64,000 nt of DNA from Variovorax sp. CF313 (GCF_000282635.1 NZ_AKIW01000020.1:62001-126000); one strand, 5' to 3'. Counted from the stretch's first letter, positions 57,101 through 64,000 are shown. The notes: generated from the sequence alone by a model not told the origin. Numbers and translations are program-made.

Positions 57101-57153
57101 GCGGCCGCGAGGACACCGCCAGCCAGGAGCAATGTTGGAAAGAAACGATTCAC
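51130..57153 (-). CDS. bacterial alpha-2-macroglobulin family protein with thioester motif
   Basis: This 2,007-residue secreted protease trap starts at GTG 57153 (GGAG ten bases upstream). The signal peptide is NRFFPTLLLAGGVLAAAPGF with cleavage at FA-LQ and no lipobox, so it is soluble in the periplasm rather than a lipoprotein. Repeated beta-sandwich macroglobulin domains (MG) fill the N-terminal two thirds. The thioester motif C1512-L-E-Q1515 in YPFICLEQ is intact, followed by the helical thioester domain and a C-terminal receptor-like domain. These proteins covalently trap invading proteases and protect the cell envelope. In E. coli the homologue partners PBP1C; here pbpC is 14 kb away. 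Confidence 0.93.
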   Translation of the reverse strand: MNRFFPTLLLAGGVLAAAPGFALQITSLTPQGEVARVRQVVAKFDQAAVNFGDPKAPAPLAVSCTDAQAAKGTGRWTDAKAWVYDFENDLPPGVRCTVTRIPTFKPASGELTGPERYQFNTGGPFVRNYMPGSYSRIDEQQMFMLELNGAATLDSVRQNVWCAADGVGERIPVKLLDGDQRAGLLKAFGRDKAAEKDPLRFVTMQCNRTLTPGAKVQIVYGKGVATPSGVPNNVERRFDFQVREPFAVSFTCERENAQAGCLPLRPMQLTFNAPVTRKLASQIELKGKGETVKAQIEGSTQSDDDVVNGVYFGPPLAESAQFSIELPSKFEDASGRPLASPGSFPLKVATGAMPPLAKFAASPFGVVERLAEPDTPAMMPVTVRRVEPKLMVNALTPGKVSDMNPKTDAEIIAWFRKVRRYDSFTISREQARKDVKGPLPPVIDKDDRTTLQTRMLSLLAGQSGVKALDMPKSDSGDPRPFEVIGIPLTPGFHVLEIASQKLGEALLDERYNAGRTMYVRTTALATNLAVHFKLGRENSMAWVTTLDKGKVVAGADVRVSGCDGKAVATGTTDANGVVMLNGISPQAPSCNGPNEYDTAAWFVSARAKDDKGVEDLAFTWSDWQRGIEPWRFNVPTSMQAEADRVAHTIFDRTLLRAGETVSMKSLIRTQTSKGFGLPENRPDTLVITHVGSGQRFTQPLKWRKTATGGLSAENTFPIPPAAKLGVYEVMLRTGGGKDANGEGESDGDEGYGRSFSTGMFRVEEFRLPVLEGRIAPTDKKPLVAATSVPTDVQINYVAGGGAANLPVRVSAMVRGKSLSFSDYDAFSFNPPRAAQGDGSEAATAVSAAAEAGSGEEDLNSVNDTRVIADKLPLTLNKDGAGKVTIDKVPKVKAARELLLEATYADPNGEVQTIRSTQTLWPASVIAGIKTEGWVSTAQKLKFQALALDLSGKPQANVTLNVRAVARITTTSRKRMVGGFYTYDNKTETKDIGTVCSGKSDARGLLLCESELKEAGEVELIASATDGEGRDAKAVSSVYVTKQGELWFGGEDNDRIDVLPEKKSYQPGEVAKFQVRSPFRFATALVAVEREGIIETHVVQLDGKDPTVTLQVKPEWGPNAYVSVLALRGRLREVPWYSFFTWGFKSPREWWTAFWYEGKEYVAPTAMVDLSKPAYRLGMAEIRVGTRAHQLDVTVTSDKPSYPIRSKAQVTISAKLPDGKPAAGAEVALAAVDQALLELMPNDSWNLLNAMLQRRSWGVSTSTAQMEIVGRRHYGRKAVPAGGGGGKGQTRELLDTLLVWNPKVVLDANGQAVVTVPLNDALTTFKIVAVADSGASLFGTGQASIQATQDLQIISGLPPLVREDDQFRAQITLRNTTQKPMKVEATPRATLLTLETQTVDIPAGEAREVAWTVTAPAQLAQTRAEAILWEIEAKDTIGGARDALKVRQRIIPSVPLTVQQATLVQLDGPFTLDVAPPADALPGRGGLKLSLQPKLAEGLPGVRDWFANYPFICLEQKTSKSVGLRDAKMWQSVLAQLPTYLDSDGLANYFPPRDGEANRGSDILTSYLLAATNEAAQLNPAFALADDVRAPMESGLIAFVEGRITREFWSPRKDLDVRKLAALEALSRYGKAKGSMVGSITIAPNQWPTGAVIDWLNILKRVNDVPQRQQRLDEANNVLKARLSYQGTKLIFSTEQDDYWWWLMTNGDVNTARLLLSVMDDPAWKDDIGKLANGFIGRQQNGAWHTTTANLWGGLALEKFSKVFESTPVAGVTAATLGAVKAQVDWSKVERVKTSDTTGAPNQTTFFGAPASPGNLKNNTMFLPWAASPSGAPVRDTLLVTQQGTGKPWLTLQSIAAVQLKAPFAAGYALKKTITPVEQAVAGKYTRGDVLRVSIEVNASTDMTWVVISDPIPGGATILGSGLGRDSQIATQGEKKSGSGWPAFEERSFEAFRSYYEYLPKGVVKMEYTVRLNNVGDFALPPSRVEAMYAPEMFGETPNARVKVEAAK

Positions 57154-57349
57154 TTTTTTGTATCTCCACCTGAAGGCAGCGCGCAGCGTATCCGATTTGC
57201 GCGACGGTTCGGGAGTGCCAACAGTCATAGGCCGTTGGCTTGATCGCCGGGCGCGGCGGGCCTTACGCGGGCTTTACGCCGGTCTTCTTACAATCGGGGC
57301 CGTCGTGCGTGCGCCGCGCGGACCGCCACCAAGACCTCGCCGCCGACCG

Positions 57350-58492
57350 ATGAAACGCTACTGGGAAATAGACGCCTTGCGCGGGCTGATGCTCGTGCTG
57401 ATGACCGTCACCCATCTGCCCACCCGCTTGACCGATCCGCTGGGCCAGCCCTTCGGTTTCGTCTCGGCCGCCGAGGGCTTCGTGCTGCTGTCGGCCTTCG
57501 TGGCCGGGCTGGTGTACAGCCGCATCGGCTACCTGCGCGGCGTCGACTCGATGCGCCAGGCCTTCTGGCGGCGCGTGGTGAAGGTCTACCTGTGCCAGGC
57601 GGCGATCCTGCTGTTCCTGTTCACGGTGATCGCGGCGGTGGGGCTGCACATCGACCAGCCAGCCGTGAAGAACCTGGTGTCGTACTACCTGGCGGAGCCG
57701 CGCGACGGCTTCCTGTTCGGGCTGCTGCTGATCTACGAGCCGGCGCTGCTCGACATCCTGCCGATGTACATCTTCTTCATGCTCATGAGTCCCTGGGTGC
57801 TGGCCTTTGCCATGCGCCACGGCTGGACGGGGGTGATGGTGGCGAGCGCGACCGTGTGGGCGGCGGCGCAGTTCGGGGTCAGCGAATGGATCTATGCATT
57901 GGCTGTGCGCTACCTGGACGTGCCGGTGCCGTTCCATGAGATGGGCGCGTTCAACACCTATGCGTGGCAGTTCCTGTGGTTCGCGGGTCTGTGCATCGGC
58001 GCCACGCGCAGCGGGCCGGAAGCCCGGCCCCTGCGTTTTCCGTGGTGGCTGCTGATGCTTGCGGCGGGCATTGCGCTCTACGGGGTCTACTGGCGCCACA
58101 CCGGCATCAACGGCCAGGCGCCGTTCGGCGGCGACGTCGAGCTGAACCTGCTGTTCGACAAATGGCAACTCGGCCCGCTGCGGCTGGTGAACCTCGTGGC
58201 GCTGTGCATCCTGGCAGTGCGCTTCGGGCCGTGGCTGATGCGCCGCATTCCGCGGCTGCGCTGGCTGGAGGCGATGGGTTCCGCCTCGCTGCCGGTGTTC
58301 TGCGCGCACCTCGTGGCGGTGCTGCTGGTGCTGGCCTTCTACGGCGACAACCAGATGGCGCGGCCGTGGTGGGGCGACGGCCTGCTGCTGCTGGCGGTGC
58401 TCTCGGGGATGTACTTCGTGGCCCGCTTCACGCGCGGGGCTGATGTGCCGCCGCCGGCGGACGACATGCCGTCGGAGACCGCGCCCGCCTGA
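57350..58492 (+). CDS. opgC: OpgC-domain integral membrane acyltransferase
   Basis: This 380-residue inner-membrane protein has about ten hydrophobic helices. It opens with RYWEIDALRGLMLVLMTVTH (residues 3-22) and has AEGFVLLSAFVAGLVYSR next. The IDALRG and EGFVLLSAFVAG motifs define OpgC-domain proteins, which O-succinylate or otherwise acylate osmoregulated periplasmic glucans. The gene is divergent from the macroglobulin gene with 196 bases between. No mdoG/mdoH genes are adjacent, so the acylated substrate could be another periplasmic glycan. Confidence 0.88.
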   Translation: MKRYWEIDALRGLMLVLMTVTHLPTRLTDPLGQPFGFVSAAEGFVLLSAFVAGLVYSRIGYLRGVDSMRQAFWRRVVKVYLCQAAILLFLFTVIAAVGLHIDQPAVKNLVSYYLAEPRDGFLFGLLLIYEPALLDILPMYIFFMLMSPWVLAFAMRHGWTGVMVASATVWAAAQFGVSEWIYALAVRYLDVPVPFHEMGAFNTYAWQFLWFAGLCIGATRSGPEARPLRFPWWLLMLAAGIALYGVYWRHTGINGQAPFGGDVELNLLFDKWQLGPLRLVNLVALCILAVRFGPWLMRRIPRLRWLEAMGSASLPVFCAHLVAVLLVLAFYGDNQMARPWWGDGLLLLAVLSGMYFVARFTRGADVPPPADDMPSETAPA

Positions 58493-58540
58493 GGTCTTTT
58501 CCTGGAACACCGTGGAACCGGCTTTACCGGGCCACTGGTG

Positions 58541-58596
58541 TTGCCCCCGGTAGGGGGAAGGCGCGCGCGACACGAAGTGCGCGAAGCCTGGGGGCG
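58541..58596. repeat. GC-rich palindromic intergenic element
   Basis: A compact element contains the palindrome CCCCCGGTAGGGGG, a second imperfect dyad (CGCGACACGAAGTGCGCG) and an end CCTGGGGGC that echoes the first. It lies between the opgC and GDSL-hydrolase stops (convergent genes). I recognise this type as a common intergenic repeat of Variovorax and relatives. Only one copy is in this window, so repeat status is not shown here. It may serve as a two-way transcription stop. Confidence 0.55.
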
Positions 58597-58598
58597 AG

Positions 58599-59339
58599 TC
58601 AAGGATTCGGCAGGTGCGGCGCAATGATCGAATGCCACAGCCGGTAGCCTTCGTCCGTCATGTGCAGCCTGTCGCCCCGGAACAGCTCCGCGCGCGGGCG
58701 CCCGTCGGCGCCCAGCATCGGCGTGTAGACGTCGATGAACTCGCTGTTGGGCAGCAGGTTCAGGTAGGCCGAGATCACGTGGTTGGTCTCGCGGATCTGC
58801 GGCATCAGCTGCTCGCGCGACGGGCTGGGCTTGACCGAGATGAAGCTGATGCGCGTGTCGGGCAGCTCTGCGCGCACCGCGTTGGCGAAGCGCGCGAAGC
58901 TGTCGAGCACCTGCAGCGGGGTGCGGCCTTCGGCCAGGTCGTTGTCGCCCGCATAGACCATCACCTGGCGCGGCTTGTAGCGCACCACGAGGTCGCGTGC
59001 GAACAAGCTGCAGTCGGCCAGCGTCGAGCCGCCGAAGCCGCGGTTGACCACGCCGCCGGGCACGCGCGCGAAGTCCTGCGAGAGGCGGGTCCACATGCGC
59101 ACCGTGGAGCTGCCGACGAACACCACGCCGCCGGGCGCCGGAAAACGCTCCTGGTCGGCGCGCGCGAAGGCCGCGAGCTCGTTGTGCCAGCGCTCCTTGG
59201 CGGCGAGGTAGTCGCGCGCGGACGCGGCCTCGGCGGCGGCGGTCTCCGATTCCTGGGGAAAGAAGGCGGACTGGGCATGCGAGGCGAGTGCCGCAGTCAG
59301 CAGCGCGACCGCGGCCAGCGCGGTTTTCATCGAAGGCAT
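58599..59339 (-). CDS. exported SGNH/GDSL-type hydrolase
   Basis: This 246-residue protein has a signal peptide (MKTALAAVALLTAALASHAQ after three extra residues, cleavage near SHA-QS). The mature part has SGNH landmarks: the serine block VVFVGSSTVRMW, the glycine block VNRGFGGSTLADC, the Asn block YAGDNDLAEG, and the C-terminal GDRLHMTDEGY with catalytic Asp and His. It is an esterase or deacylase, perhaps acting on cell-wall or glycan acyl groups. It follows the ECF sigma/anti-sigma pair on the same strand and may belong to their regulon. Start uncertain (59339 or 59330). Confidence 0.88.
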   Translation of the reverse strand: MPSMKTALAAVALLTAALASHAQSAFFPQESETAAAEAASARDYLAAKERWHNELAAFARADQERFPAPGGVVFVGSSTVRMWTRLSQDFARVPGGVVNRGFGGSTLADCSLFARDLVVRYKPRQVMVYAGDNDLAEGRTPLQVLDSFARFANAVRAELPDTRISFISVKPSPSREQLMPQIRETNHVISAYLNLLPNSEFIDVYTPMLGADGRPRAELFRGDRLHMTDEGYRLWHSIIAPHLPNP

Positions 59340-59358
59340 CGGAAGGGCAGCAAACAGG

Positions 59359-60108
59359 TCAGATGGTTTTTTCAATGAGGGCGCCGTGGAAGAGCACCGG
59401 GCCGGTCGGGCCGCCCTCGCTGGGCACGCCGCCCTTCGGTTCGAGACTGATCGCCAGGGCCGGCACGCGCACGTCGGATTCTGACGCAGCCAGCCGCAGC
59501 GCGGGCGCCTTGTCGAGCACGCCCAACGAACGCGGCGCGCCGCCCGGGGGCAGGGCCCAGAGCTGCAGCGACTTGTCGTTGCCTTCGTCGAAGCCACCCA
59601 CGCGCTGCAGCACCAGCTGCTTCTTCTTCGGATCGAAGGTGACGAGCATCGAGGGCGCGGCCTTGTCGTCGTTCAGCACGGCCACGTACTGCACTGCCGG
59701 GGCGTTCTGCAGCTGGTCGCGCAGGTTCAGCCCGACCACCACGGCCAGCACCGTGGCCAGTGCGCCGGCGGCCGTGGCGCCGCGCCACAGCGCAAGGCTG
59801 CGCAGCCAGCCGCCTTGCGGCTGCGGCTTGCCGGCGGCGGCATTGCGCTGGCGTTCGATGGCGAGCGCGGACTGCTCGGCGGCGATCGTGTTGCGGATGC
59901 GGGTCCATACGGCCGGGTCGGGCACGACCGGGGACTGCATTTCGGTCATGCCCGCGAGCCGGCTCTGCCAGACCAGCGCGGCGGCGCGTACCGGCGCCTG
60001 TTCGCGGGCCAGGGTCTCGAAGCGGCGGCGGGCGCCACCGCGCAGCGTGCCGAGCGCGTGGTTCGCGGCCAGCAGTTCGAGCAGCTCGGGGTGTGCGAGG
60101 AGATTCAT
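59359..60108 (-). CDS. anti-sigma factor (RskA-like)
   Basis: This 249-residue protein begins with an anti-sigma helical region (HPELLELLAANHALGTLRGG, residues 6-25). One membrane helix lies at about residues 115-132 (ATAAGALATVLAVVVGLN). The C-terminal RskA-type periplasmic domain has VTFDPKKKQLVLQRVGGFDE, LQLWALPPGGAPRSLG and VPALAISLEPKGGVP. It should sequester the sigma factor encoded upstream until an envelope signal destroys or inactivates it. It lies 31 bases after the sigma-factor stop. Confidence 0.88.
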   Translation of the reverse strand: MNLLAHPELLELLAANHALGTLRGGARRRFETLAREQAPVRAAALVWQSRLAGMTEMQSPVVPDPAVWTRIRNTIAAEQSALAIERQRNAAAGKPQPQGGWLRSLALWRGATAAGALATVLAVVVGLNLRDQLQNAPAVQYVAVLNDDKAAPSMLVTFDPKKKQLVLQRVGGFDEGNDKSLQLWALPPGGAPRSLGVLDKAPALRLAASESDVRVPALAISLEPKGGVPSEGGPTGPVLFHGALIEKTI

Positions 60109-60139
60109 GGGAGGGCCGCCTTCTTCTTCGCCATCGCTC

Positions 60140-60733
60140 TCACGCAAAGCGCCCCATGCAGATGCGCAGCTTTTCCAGCCCGCGCCGGATCCATGTCTTG
60201 ACCGTGCCCAGCGGCAGCCTGAGCTGCTCGGCCAGCTCGCCGTGGCTCATTTCGCGCAGGTAGGCCAGGCTGACCACCTCGCGCTGGCGGCCCTCGAGCT
60301 GGCTCAGGCACTGGTGCAGTGCCCAGGCCTGCTCGCTGGCATCGGCAGTGTCGGCGGGGCTGGGCGCATCCGATTCGAACTGGTCGGCCATGAGTTCGTC
60401 GAATTCCTGGGTCAGCCGGGTGCGGTCGGCGGCGCGGCGACGCAGCAGGTCGAGCGCCCGGCTGCGCACGATCAACCCGAGCCACGCGAGCGGAGGGCTG
60501 AGCGAGGCGCGATAGTCGCCGGCGACTCGCCAGACAGTCAGGAAGGCTTCCTGGAGCACGTCCTCGGCCCATTCGCGCTGCCGCACCACGCGCATCGCGA
60601 GGCCCATCAGCTTGGGCGAGGTGCGGTCGTACAGCTGGCGCAGGGCGGCTTCGTCGCGACGGCCGATCCGGTCGATCAGTGCCATCAGTTCGGCGTCGGG
60701 GCTGGGTGCTGGCATTCGGGGATTGTCGGGCAT
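60140..60733 (-). CDS. ECF-type RNA polymerase sigma factor
   Basis: This 197-residue alternative sigma factor has only regions 2 and 4. Region 2 runs from about residue 32 (LYDRTSPKLMGLAMRVVRQR, then AEDVLQEAFLTVWR). Region 4 has QREVVSLAYLREMSHGELAE and RLPLGTVKTWIRRGLEKLR. Pairing with a RskA-type anti-sigma gene directly downstream places it in the SigK group, which respond to envelope or redox stress. ATG 60733 is used; ATG 60715 would remove six residues. It is divergent from the hypothetical gene at 60876. Confidence 0.93.
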   Translation of the reverse strand: MPDNPRMPAPSPDAELMALIDRIGRRDEAALRQLYDRTSPKLMGLAMRVVRQREWAEDVLQEAFLTVWRVAGDYRASLSPPLAWLGLIVRSRALDLLRRRAADRTRLTQEFDELMADQFESDAPSPADTADASEQAWALHQCLSQLEGRQREVVSLAYLREMSHGELAEQLRLPLGTVKTWIRRGLEKLRICMGRFA

Positions 60734-60875
60734 CGATGCACATGCCCGGTATACGGGGCTCCCGGGCGGCCGGATTCAGGGGCGCGAGCTCGTTTCGATG
60801 CCTCCAGGAAACATTCGGCAACGTATACTGCCCCGCAAAATCAAGAGGGATGCGCGCAGGCGCGGGCGGGAAGAA

Positions 60876-61415
60876 ATGAAGCAAATTGCGATCGTGATCG
60901 CGCTCTGCGTGGGCGCGTGGTATTTCTTTATCGGCGGCCGCAAGCTCGACGAATCGATGGTGCGCGACTTCTACCAGAAGGAAGCCCACGCCATCTATTC
61001 GCGCGACGCCGAGATGCTGTGCAAGCAGCTCAGCCGCAAGGCCCGGATCGAGAGCAAGACCACCATGATGGGGAAAACGGTGGAGCGCTCCCACAACCGC
61101 GACGAGGCCTGCCAGGCGAACCGCGAGGCCTTCGAGACCTTCAGCAGGGTCGGCGAGCGCATGGGCGGCATCCTCACCATCGAGTACGACTACCACATCG
61201 ACACCATCGAGGTGGCCACCGACCGCAAGAGCGCGACCGTCACGGGCACCAATGTGCTGAAGATGGGCGAGTCGCTGCTGCAATACAAGACCAGCTTCAC
61301 CCAGCGCCTGGAGCGCGAGCTCGGCCAGATGCGCCTCGTTCATGCCGACGAGGTCACGGTGATGCGCATCGGCGGTGCCGGCGCCATGAGCCAGAGCGAG
61401 TTCTTCCGCAAGTAA
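60876..61415 (+). CDS. hypothetical membrane-anchored protein
   Basis: This 179-residue protein has an N-terminal hydrophobic segment (QIAIVIALCVGAWYFFIGG, residues 3-21) that looks like an uncleaved anchor or signal, and a mixed alpha/beta soluble part. Cysteines occur in DAEMLCKQLS and RDEACQAN. No known domain. It is followed after 39 bases by another uncharacterised gene with membrane helices on the same strand, so the two probably work together. It is divergent from the ECF sigma gene. Confidence 0.75.
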   Translation: MKQIAIVIALCVGAWYFFIGGRKLDESMVRDFYQKEAHAIYSRDAEMLCKQLSRKARIESKTTMMGKTVERSHNRDEACQANREAFETFSRVGERMGGILTIEYDYHIDTIEVATDRKSATVTGTNVLKMGESLLQYKTSFTQRLERELGQMRLVHADEVTVMRIGGAGAMSQSEFFRK

Positions 61416-61454
61416 GCGGATACAGGCACAAGAAGAAAAACAGGAGGAATTGCC

Positions 61455-62765
61455 ATGATCGCCGTCAAGGATTCGCTGCCGCCGCCACCGCCGTTCTGGC
61501 GCCGGCTGAACAGCTTCTTCGCGTTCCCGTTCCAGATGCGGCCGCTGGCCTATGGCTTGCTGCTGTCTTTCTGCAGCCTGCTCTTCGATGCGATCTTCTT
61601 CCTGCCGGATGCGCTGGCGCTCTTCGTCATCGAGGTCGGCATCATGCTGGCGGCCAGCCGATACGGCTTCAAGATCATCGCGCTGGGCGCGCGCGGCATT
61701 CGCGATTCGGCCGACTTCGGCCGCGAATCGAGCGACGACTGGACCTACCTGCCTTGGAAGCTGTTCGCGATCACGCTGGTGCAGGCCTTCCTGATCGGCT
61801 GGCTTGCCTGGTATGCGCCGATCCTGGGCACGGTGGGGCTGTTCGTCATGTCCTTCACCTTCCCGGCGGCGGTGATCGTGCTGGTGCAGTCGGCCAGCTT
61901 CTTCCAGGCGATGAACCCCGGCCACGTGATGGACGCGATGCGCACCATCGGCTGGCCGTATGCGCTGCTGTGCTTCTTCCTGTTCCTGCTGAGCACGGGC
62001 GCGCAGGTGGCGCTGTCGCTGCTGCTGCCGATGTTCGACGGGCGCATTGCGCTGCCGGTCGTCAACTTCGCGTTCATCTACTTCGGCTGGGTCATGGCGA
62101 GCTTGCTGGGCTACGTGATGTTCCAGCACCACGACGCCTTCGGTTTCGACGCGGTGCCGGGCAGCGAACTGGGCGACGGCTCCCCGGTCGACCGCCGCAC
62201 GCCCGAGCAGATCGCGGCGCAGCGCATCGACGCCGAGGTGGCCCACCTGATCACCGAGGGCGATCTCGCGGCCGCGCTGGGCACGGCCTACGAGGCCCAG
62301 CGCACGGCCGCGTCCGACGACCTCGCGGCGCAGCGCCGCTACCACCGCGTGCTGGCGCTGATGCCCGAGAAGAAGGACACCATGCTCGACCAGGCGCGGC
62401 GTTTCGTCCCGCTGCTGATGCGGCGCGACCTGGCCTCGGAGGCGCTCAAGGTCTTCAAGGCCTGCAAGGAGAAGGACAAGGCCTTCGCGCTCGACGACGC
62501 GGCGATGGTGGTCGCGATGGCGCGCGCCGAATGGCGCAGCGGCGACGCGCACGCCACGCTGGCGCTGCTGTCGGGCTTCGACAAGCGTTTTCGCGGCCAC
62601 GAGGCGATTCCGCAGGCCTACGAGCTGGCGGCGCGTGCGCTGGTGCAGGGGCTGGGGCGCTCGGACATGGCGCAGCCCATCCTGGCGACGATGGAGTCGC
62701 GCTACCCCGACAGCGAGCAGACGCAGGAAGTGCGCTGGCTGCTGCGGCCGGCGGCGGCCGCCTAG
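61455..62765 (+). CDS. hypothetical membrane protein with C-terminal TPR-like helices
   Basis: This 436-residue protein has a proline-rich N-terminus (SLPPPPPFWRR) and then about six hydrophobic helices (roughly residues 32-225), including IFFLPDALALFVIEVGIMLA (48-67). A soluble helical part runs from about 245 to 430. That part has alternating Ala/Leu/Arg helices (AQRIDAEVAHLITEGDLAAA, RFVPLLMRRDLASEALKVFK) resembling tetratricopeptide repeats, and the C-terminus of the rhomboid protein next door has a similar helical arm. AGGAGGAA precedes the ATG. It converges with the rhomboid gene (13-base gap). Function unknown; a scaffold or assembly role at the inner membrane is possible. Confidence 0.78.
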   Translation: MIAVKDSLPPPPPFWRRLNSFFAFPFQMRPLAYGLLLSFCSLLFDAIFFLPDALALFVIEVGIMLAASRYGFKIIALGARGIRDSADFGRESSDDWTYLPWKLFAITLVQAFLIGWLAWYAPILGTVGLFVMSFTFPAAVIVLVQSASFFQAMNPGHVMDAMRTIGWPYALLCFFLFLLSTGAQVALSLLLPMFDGRIALPVVNFAFIYFGWVMASLLGYVMFQHHDAFGFDAVPGSELGDGSPVDRRTPEQIAAQRIDAEVAHLITEGDLAAALGTAYEAQRTAASDDLAAQRRYHRVLALMPEKKDTMLDQARRFVPLLMRRDLASEALKVFKACKEKDKAFALDDAAMVVAMARAEWRSGDAHATLALLSGFDKRFRGHEAIPQAYELAARALVQGLGRSDMAQPILATMESRYPDSEQTQEVRWLLRPAAAA

Positions 62766-62778
62766 TTCTTCAGGCTCC

Positions 62779-64000
62779 TCAGGCGCTCTGCAGTGCGCGC
62801 GTCACCATGTCGTTCGGCGCGAGGCGCAGCAGGTGCGGCAGCAGGCCGATCGCCTTGTCGCGCTCGCCCGCATGCAGCAACCCGTTCGCACAGGCCGACA
62901 GCGTGTCGGCCAGTTCCGGATGGTCGGGCGCCGTCTTCAGCAGGATGCGGCAGAGCTTGTCGGTGTCTTCGAACTGGCGGATGCGGGCAAAGCGGCGCGC
63001 GAGCCGGGCCATGTCCTCGGGCTTCAGCCGTGCGCCGGGCTTGGCCTGGTCGAGATAGGTCTTGTAGCTGGCGTGCTGCAGCGCCATCGTGCCCTCGTCG
63101 GTGGCGGGCAGGCGGAAGATGCGGCGGGCGGCCTGGTGGAAGTCGTCGCTCGCGGGCTGCAGCCGCGCGGTGTTGAACCAGGCGCGCAGCGTGTCGCTGT
63201 CGCCGGGGCGCAGCGCGGCGGCGGCGCGCCATTCGCCACACGCCTTGTCGAACTTCATCGCGGCGCCGAACTTCTGGGCCGCGGCCACATGCTCGCCGAA
63301 GCGGTCGGGCTCGGGTGCGGCGGCCGTCTCCGGCGCCTGCACCCGGCGCAGCAGCAGCGCGCCGGTCATCAATGCTGCACCGGTCAGCAGGCCGCCCAGG
63401 TGGGCCATGTAGGCGATGCCCTGGCCGCCCAGCCAATGCTGCATCAGCTCGTTGACGATCCATGCCGGCAGCAGCAGCAAGGCCGGCGCGGTGACGTAGT
63501 TGAAATAGAAGAACAGCTGGTAGAAGAAGCGGATGCGCTTGAGCCGGTACATCACCGCGTACATGCCCATCAACGCCGAGATGGCGCCCGAGGCGCCCAG
63601 CCCATAGCCGTCCTTGCCGGCATAAGCCCAGCCGGCCAGCGCCGAGGCGCCGACGGCGCCCAGCAGATAGAAGCTCAGGTAGGTGCCGCGTCCGAGCGCC
63701 AGCTCGACCGAGAAGCCGAACAGGAACAGGAACAGCATGTTGCCCAGCAGGTGGCCGGTGCTGCCATGCAGGAAGGCGGCGGTGATCCAGGTCCAGGGCT
63801 TGAACTCGGCGTCCTTGGTGTAGTCCTGCGACCAGCGCGCGGTGAAGGGCGTGGGCAGCATGGCCTCGTACTGCTGGCGGTCCCGCTTCCATTCGCCGTA
63901 CTGCGGGTTGGTGGGCGTGATGATCCCGTCGGCTTGCAGCTTCGCCAGGAACTTCCTGTCGTTCTGCAGGCTTTCAAGAAGCTGGGGGTAGGTTTCCTCG
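62779..64000 (-). CDS. rhomboid intramembrane serine protease with C-terminal TPR-like arm, 5' end outside window
   Basis: The frame is open to the right edge of the window, so the N-terminus is missing. Six hydrophobic helices contain the rhomboid elements: HGSTGHLLGN (HxxxN-type oxyanion region), the nucleophile in GLGASGAISALMGMY (GxSG) and the catalytic histidine in AYMAHLGGLLTG. It cuts transmembrane segments of other proteins inside the bilayer. A long C-terminal part (about 190 residues) is helical and repeat-like (KFDKACGEWRAAAALRPGDS, then LPHLLRLAPNDMVTRAL), like TPR arms on some bacterial rhomboids. It converges with the hypothetical membrane gene. Confidence 0.88.
   Translation of the reverse strand, partial: EETYPQLLESLQNDRKFLAKLQADGIITPTNPQYGEWKRDRQQYEAMLPTPFTARWSQDYTKDAEFKPWTWITAAFLHGSTGHLLGNMLFLFLFGFSVELALGRGTYLSFYLLGAVGASALAGWAYAGKDGYGLGASGAISALMGMYAVMYRLKRIRFFYQLFFYFNYVTAPALLLLPAWIVNELMQHWLGGQGIAYMAHLGGLLTGAALMTGALLLRRVQAPETAAAPEPDRFGEHVAAAQKFGAAMKFDKACGEWRAAAALRPGDSDTLRAWFNTARLQPASDDFHQAARRIFRLPATDEGTMALQHASYKTYLDQAKPGARLKPEDMARLARRFARIRQFEDTDKLCRILLKTAPDHPELADTLSACANGLLHAGERDKAIGLLPHLLRLAPNDMVTRALQSA

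Noticed and set aside
51631..57243. A plus-strand open frame of 1,870 codons opposite the macroglobulin gene
   Set aside because: It mirrors the codon structure of the real minus-strand gene in GC-rich DNA; its product is His/Arg/Ala-rich low-complexity sequence with no domain, and the minus frame has signal peptide, MG domains and CLEQ.
59288..63058. A plus-strand open frame of 1,256 codons across the sigma, anti-sigma and hypothetical genes
   Set aside because: It crosses several genes with clear domains and ribosome sites and encodes only Ser/Arg/Ala-rich sequence.

Overview
The window is GC-rich, densely packed bacterial chromosome with almost no intergenic space. Protein content suggests a Variovorax-like member of the Comamonadaceae (Burkholderiales). 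This rests on the monomeric NADP isocitrate dehydrogenase, the many LysR/IclR/GntR-controlled catabolic islands, TRAP and sugar ABC uptake genes, an OpgC-domain protein, and GC-rich palindromic intergenic elements typical of that family. I see no rRNA, tRNA, CRISPR array, transposase or phage gene.

Layout. 1-9448: a cut DUF2459 gene, dinB, an RNase A-like toxin, a two-subunit TRAP permease, a GlxA-type regulator beside a SLAC1/TDT channel, and a methyltransferase under a textbook MerR promoter. 9449-17314: an IclR-controlled L-fucose island with lactonase, ABC importer, fuconate dehydratase, SDR dehydrogenase and mutarotase. 17392-21853: a HTH protein and an L-lactate module (lldD, LysR, lactate permease). 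L-lactate is an end product of the non-phosphorylative L-fucose route, so the two modules may be linked. 21831-24176: a TetR gene with a clear operator, a DUF1348 protein, cyanase and a catalytically degenerate SDR. 24426-34815: housekeeping and solo genes (nucleotidyltransferase, deoxyribosyltransferase, lipase, DUF1161, icd, LysR/SDR pair, lone ABC ATPase, GntR with a CynX-type MFS). 34941-38691: PBP1C carrying an in-frame repeat element, a tiny aspartate-rich lipoprotein, a LysE exporter and DUF2277.

38723-43984: a LysR-linked catabolic operon (DUF4286-like, MFS, DUF2848, amidase) of unknown substrate. 44550-50591: the most interesting locus. An HlyD-type adaptor and an exported (alpha/alpha)6-barrel-like protein precede one uninterrupted 1,133-codon frame. 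That frame joins a BcsA-like glycosyltransferase with a PilZ-like domain to a NodT-type outer-membrane lipoprotein. I read it as a possible c-di-GMP-gated exopolysaccharide synthesis and secretion system.

51130-64000: a 2,007-residue thioester alpha-2-macroglobulin, an OpgC-domain protein, an ECF sigma/anti-sigma pair with a GDSL-type hydrolase, two uncharacterised membrane-linked proteins and a rhomboid protease cut by the window edge.
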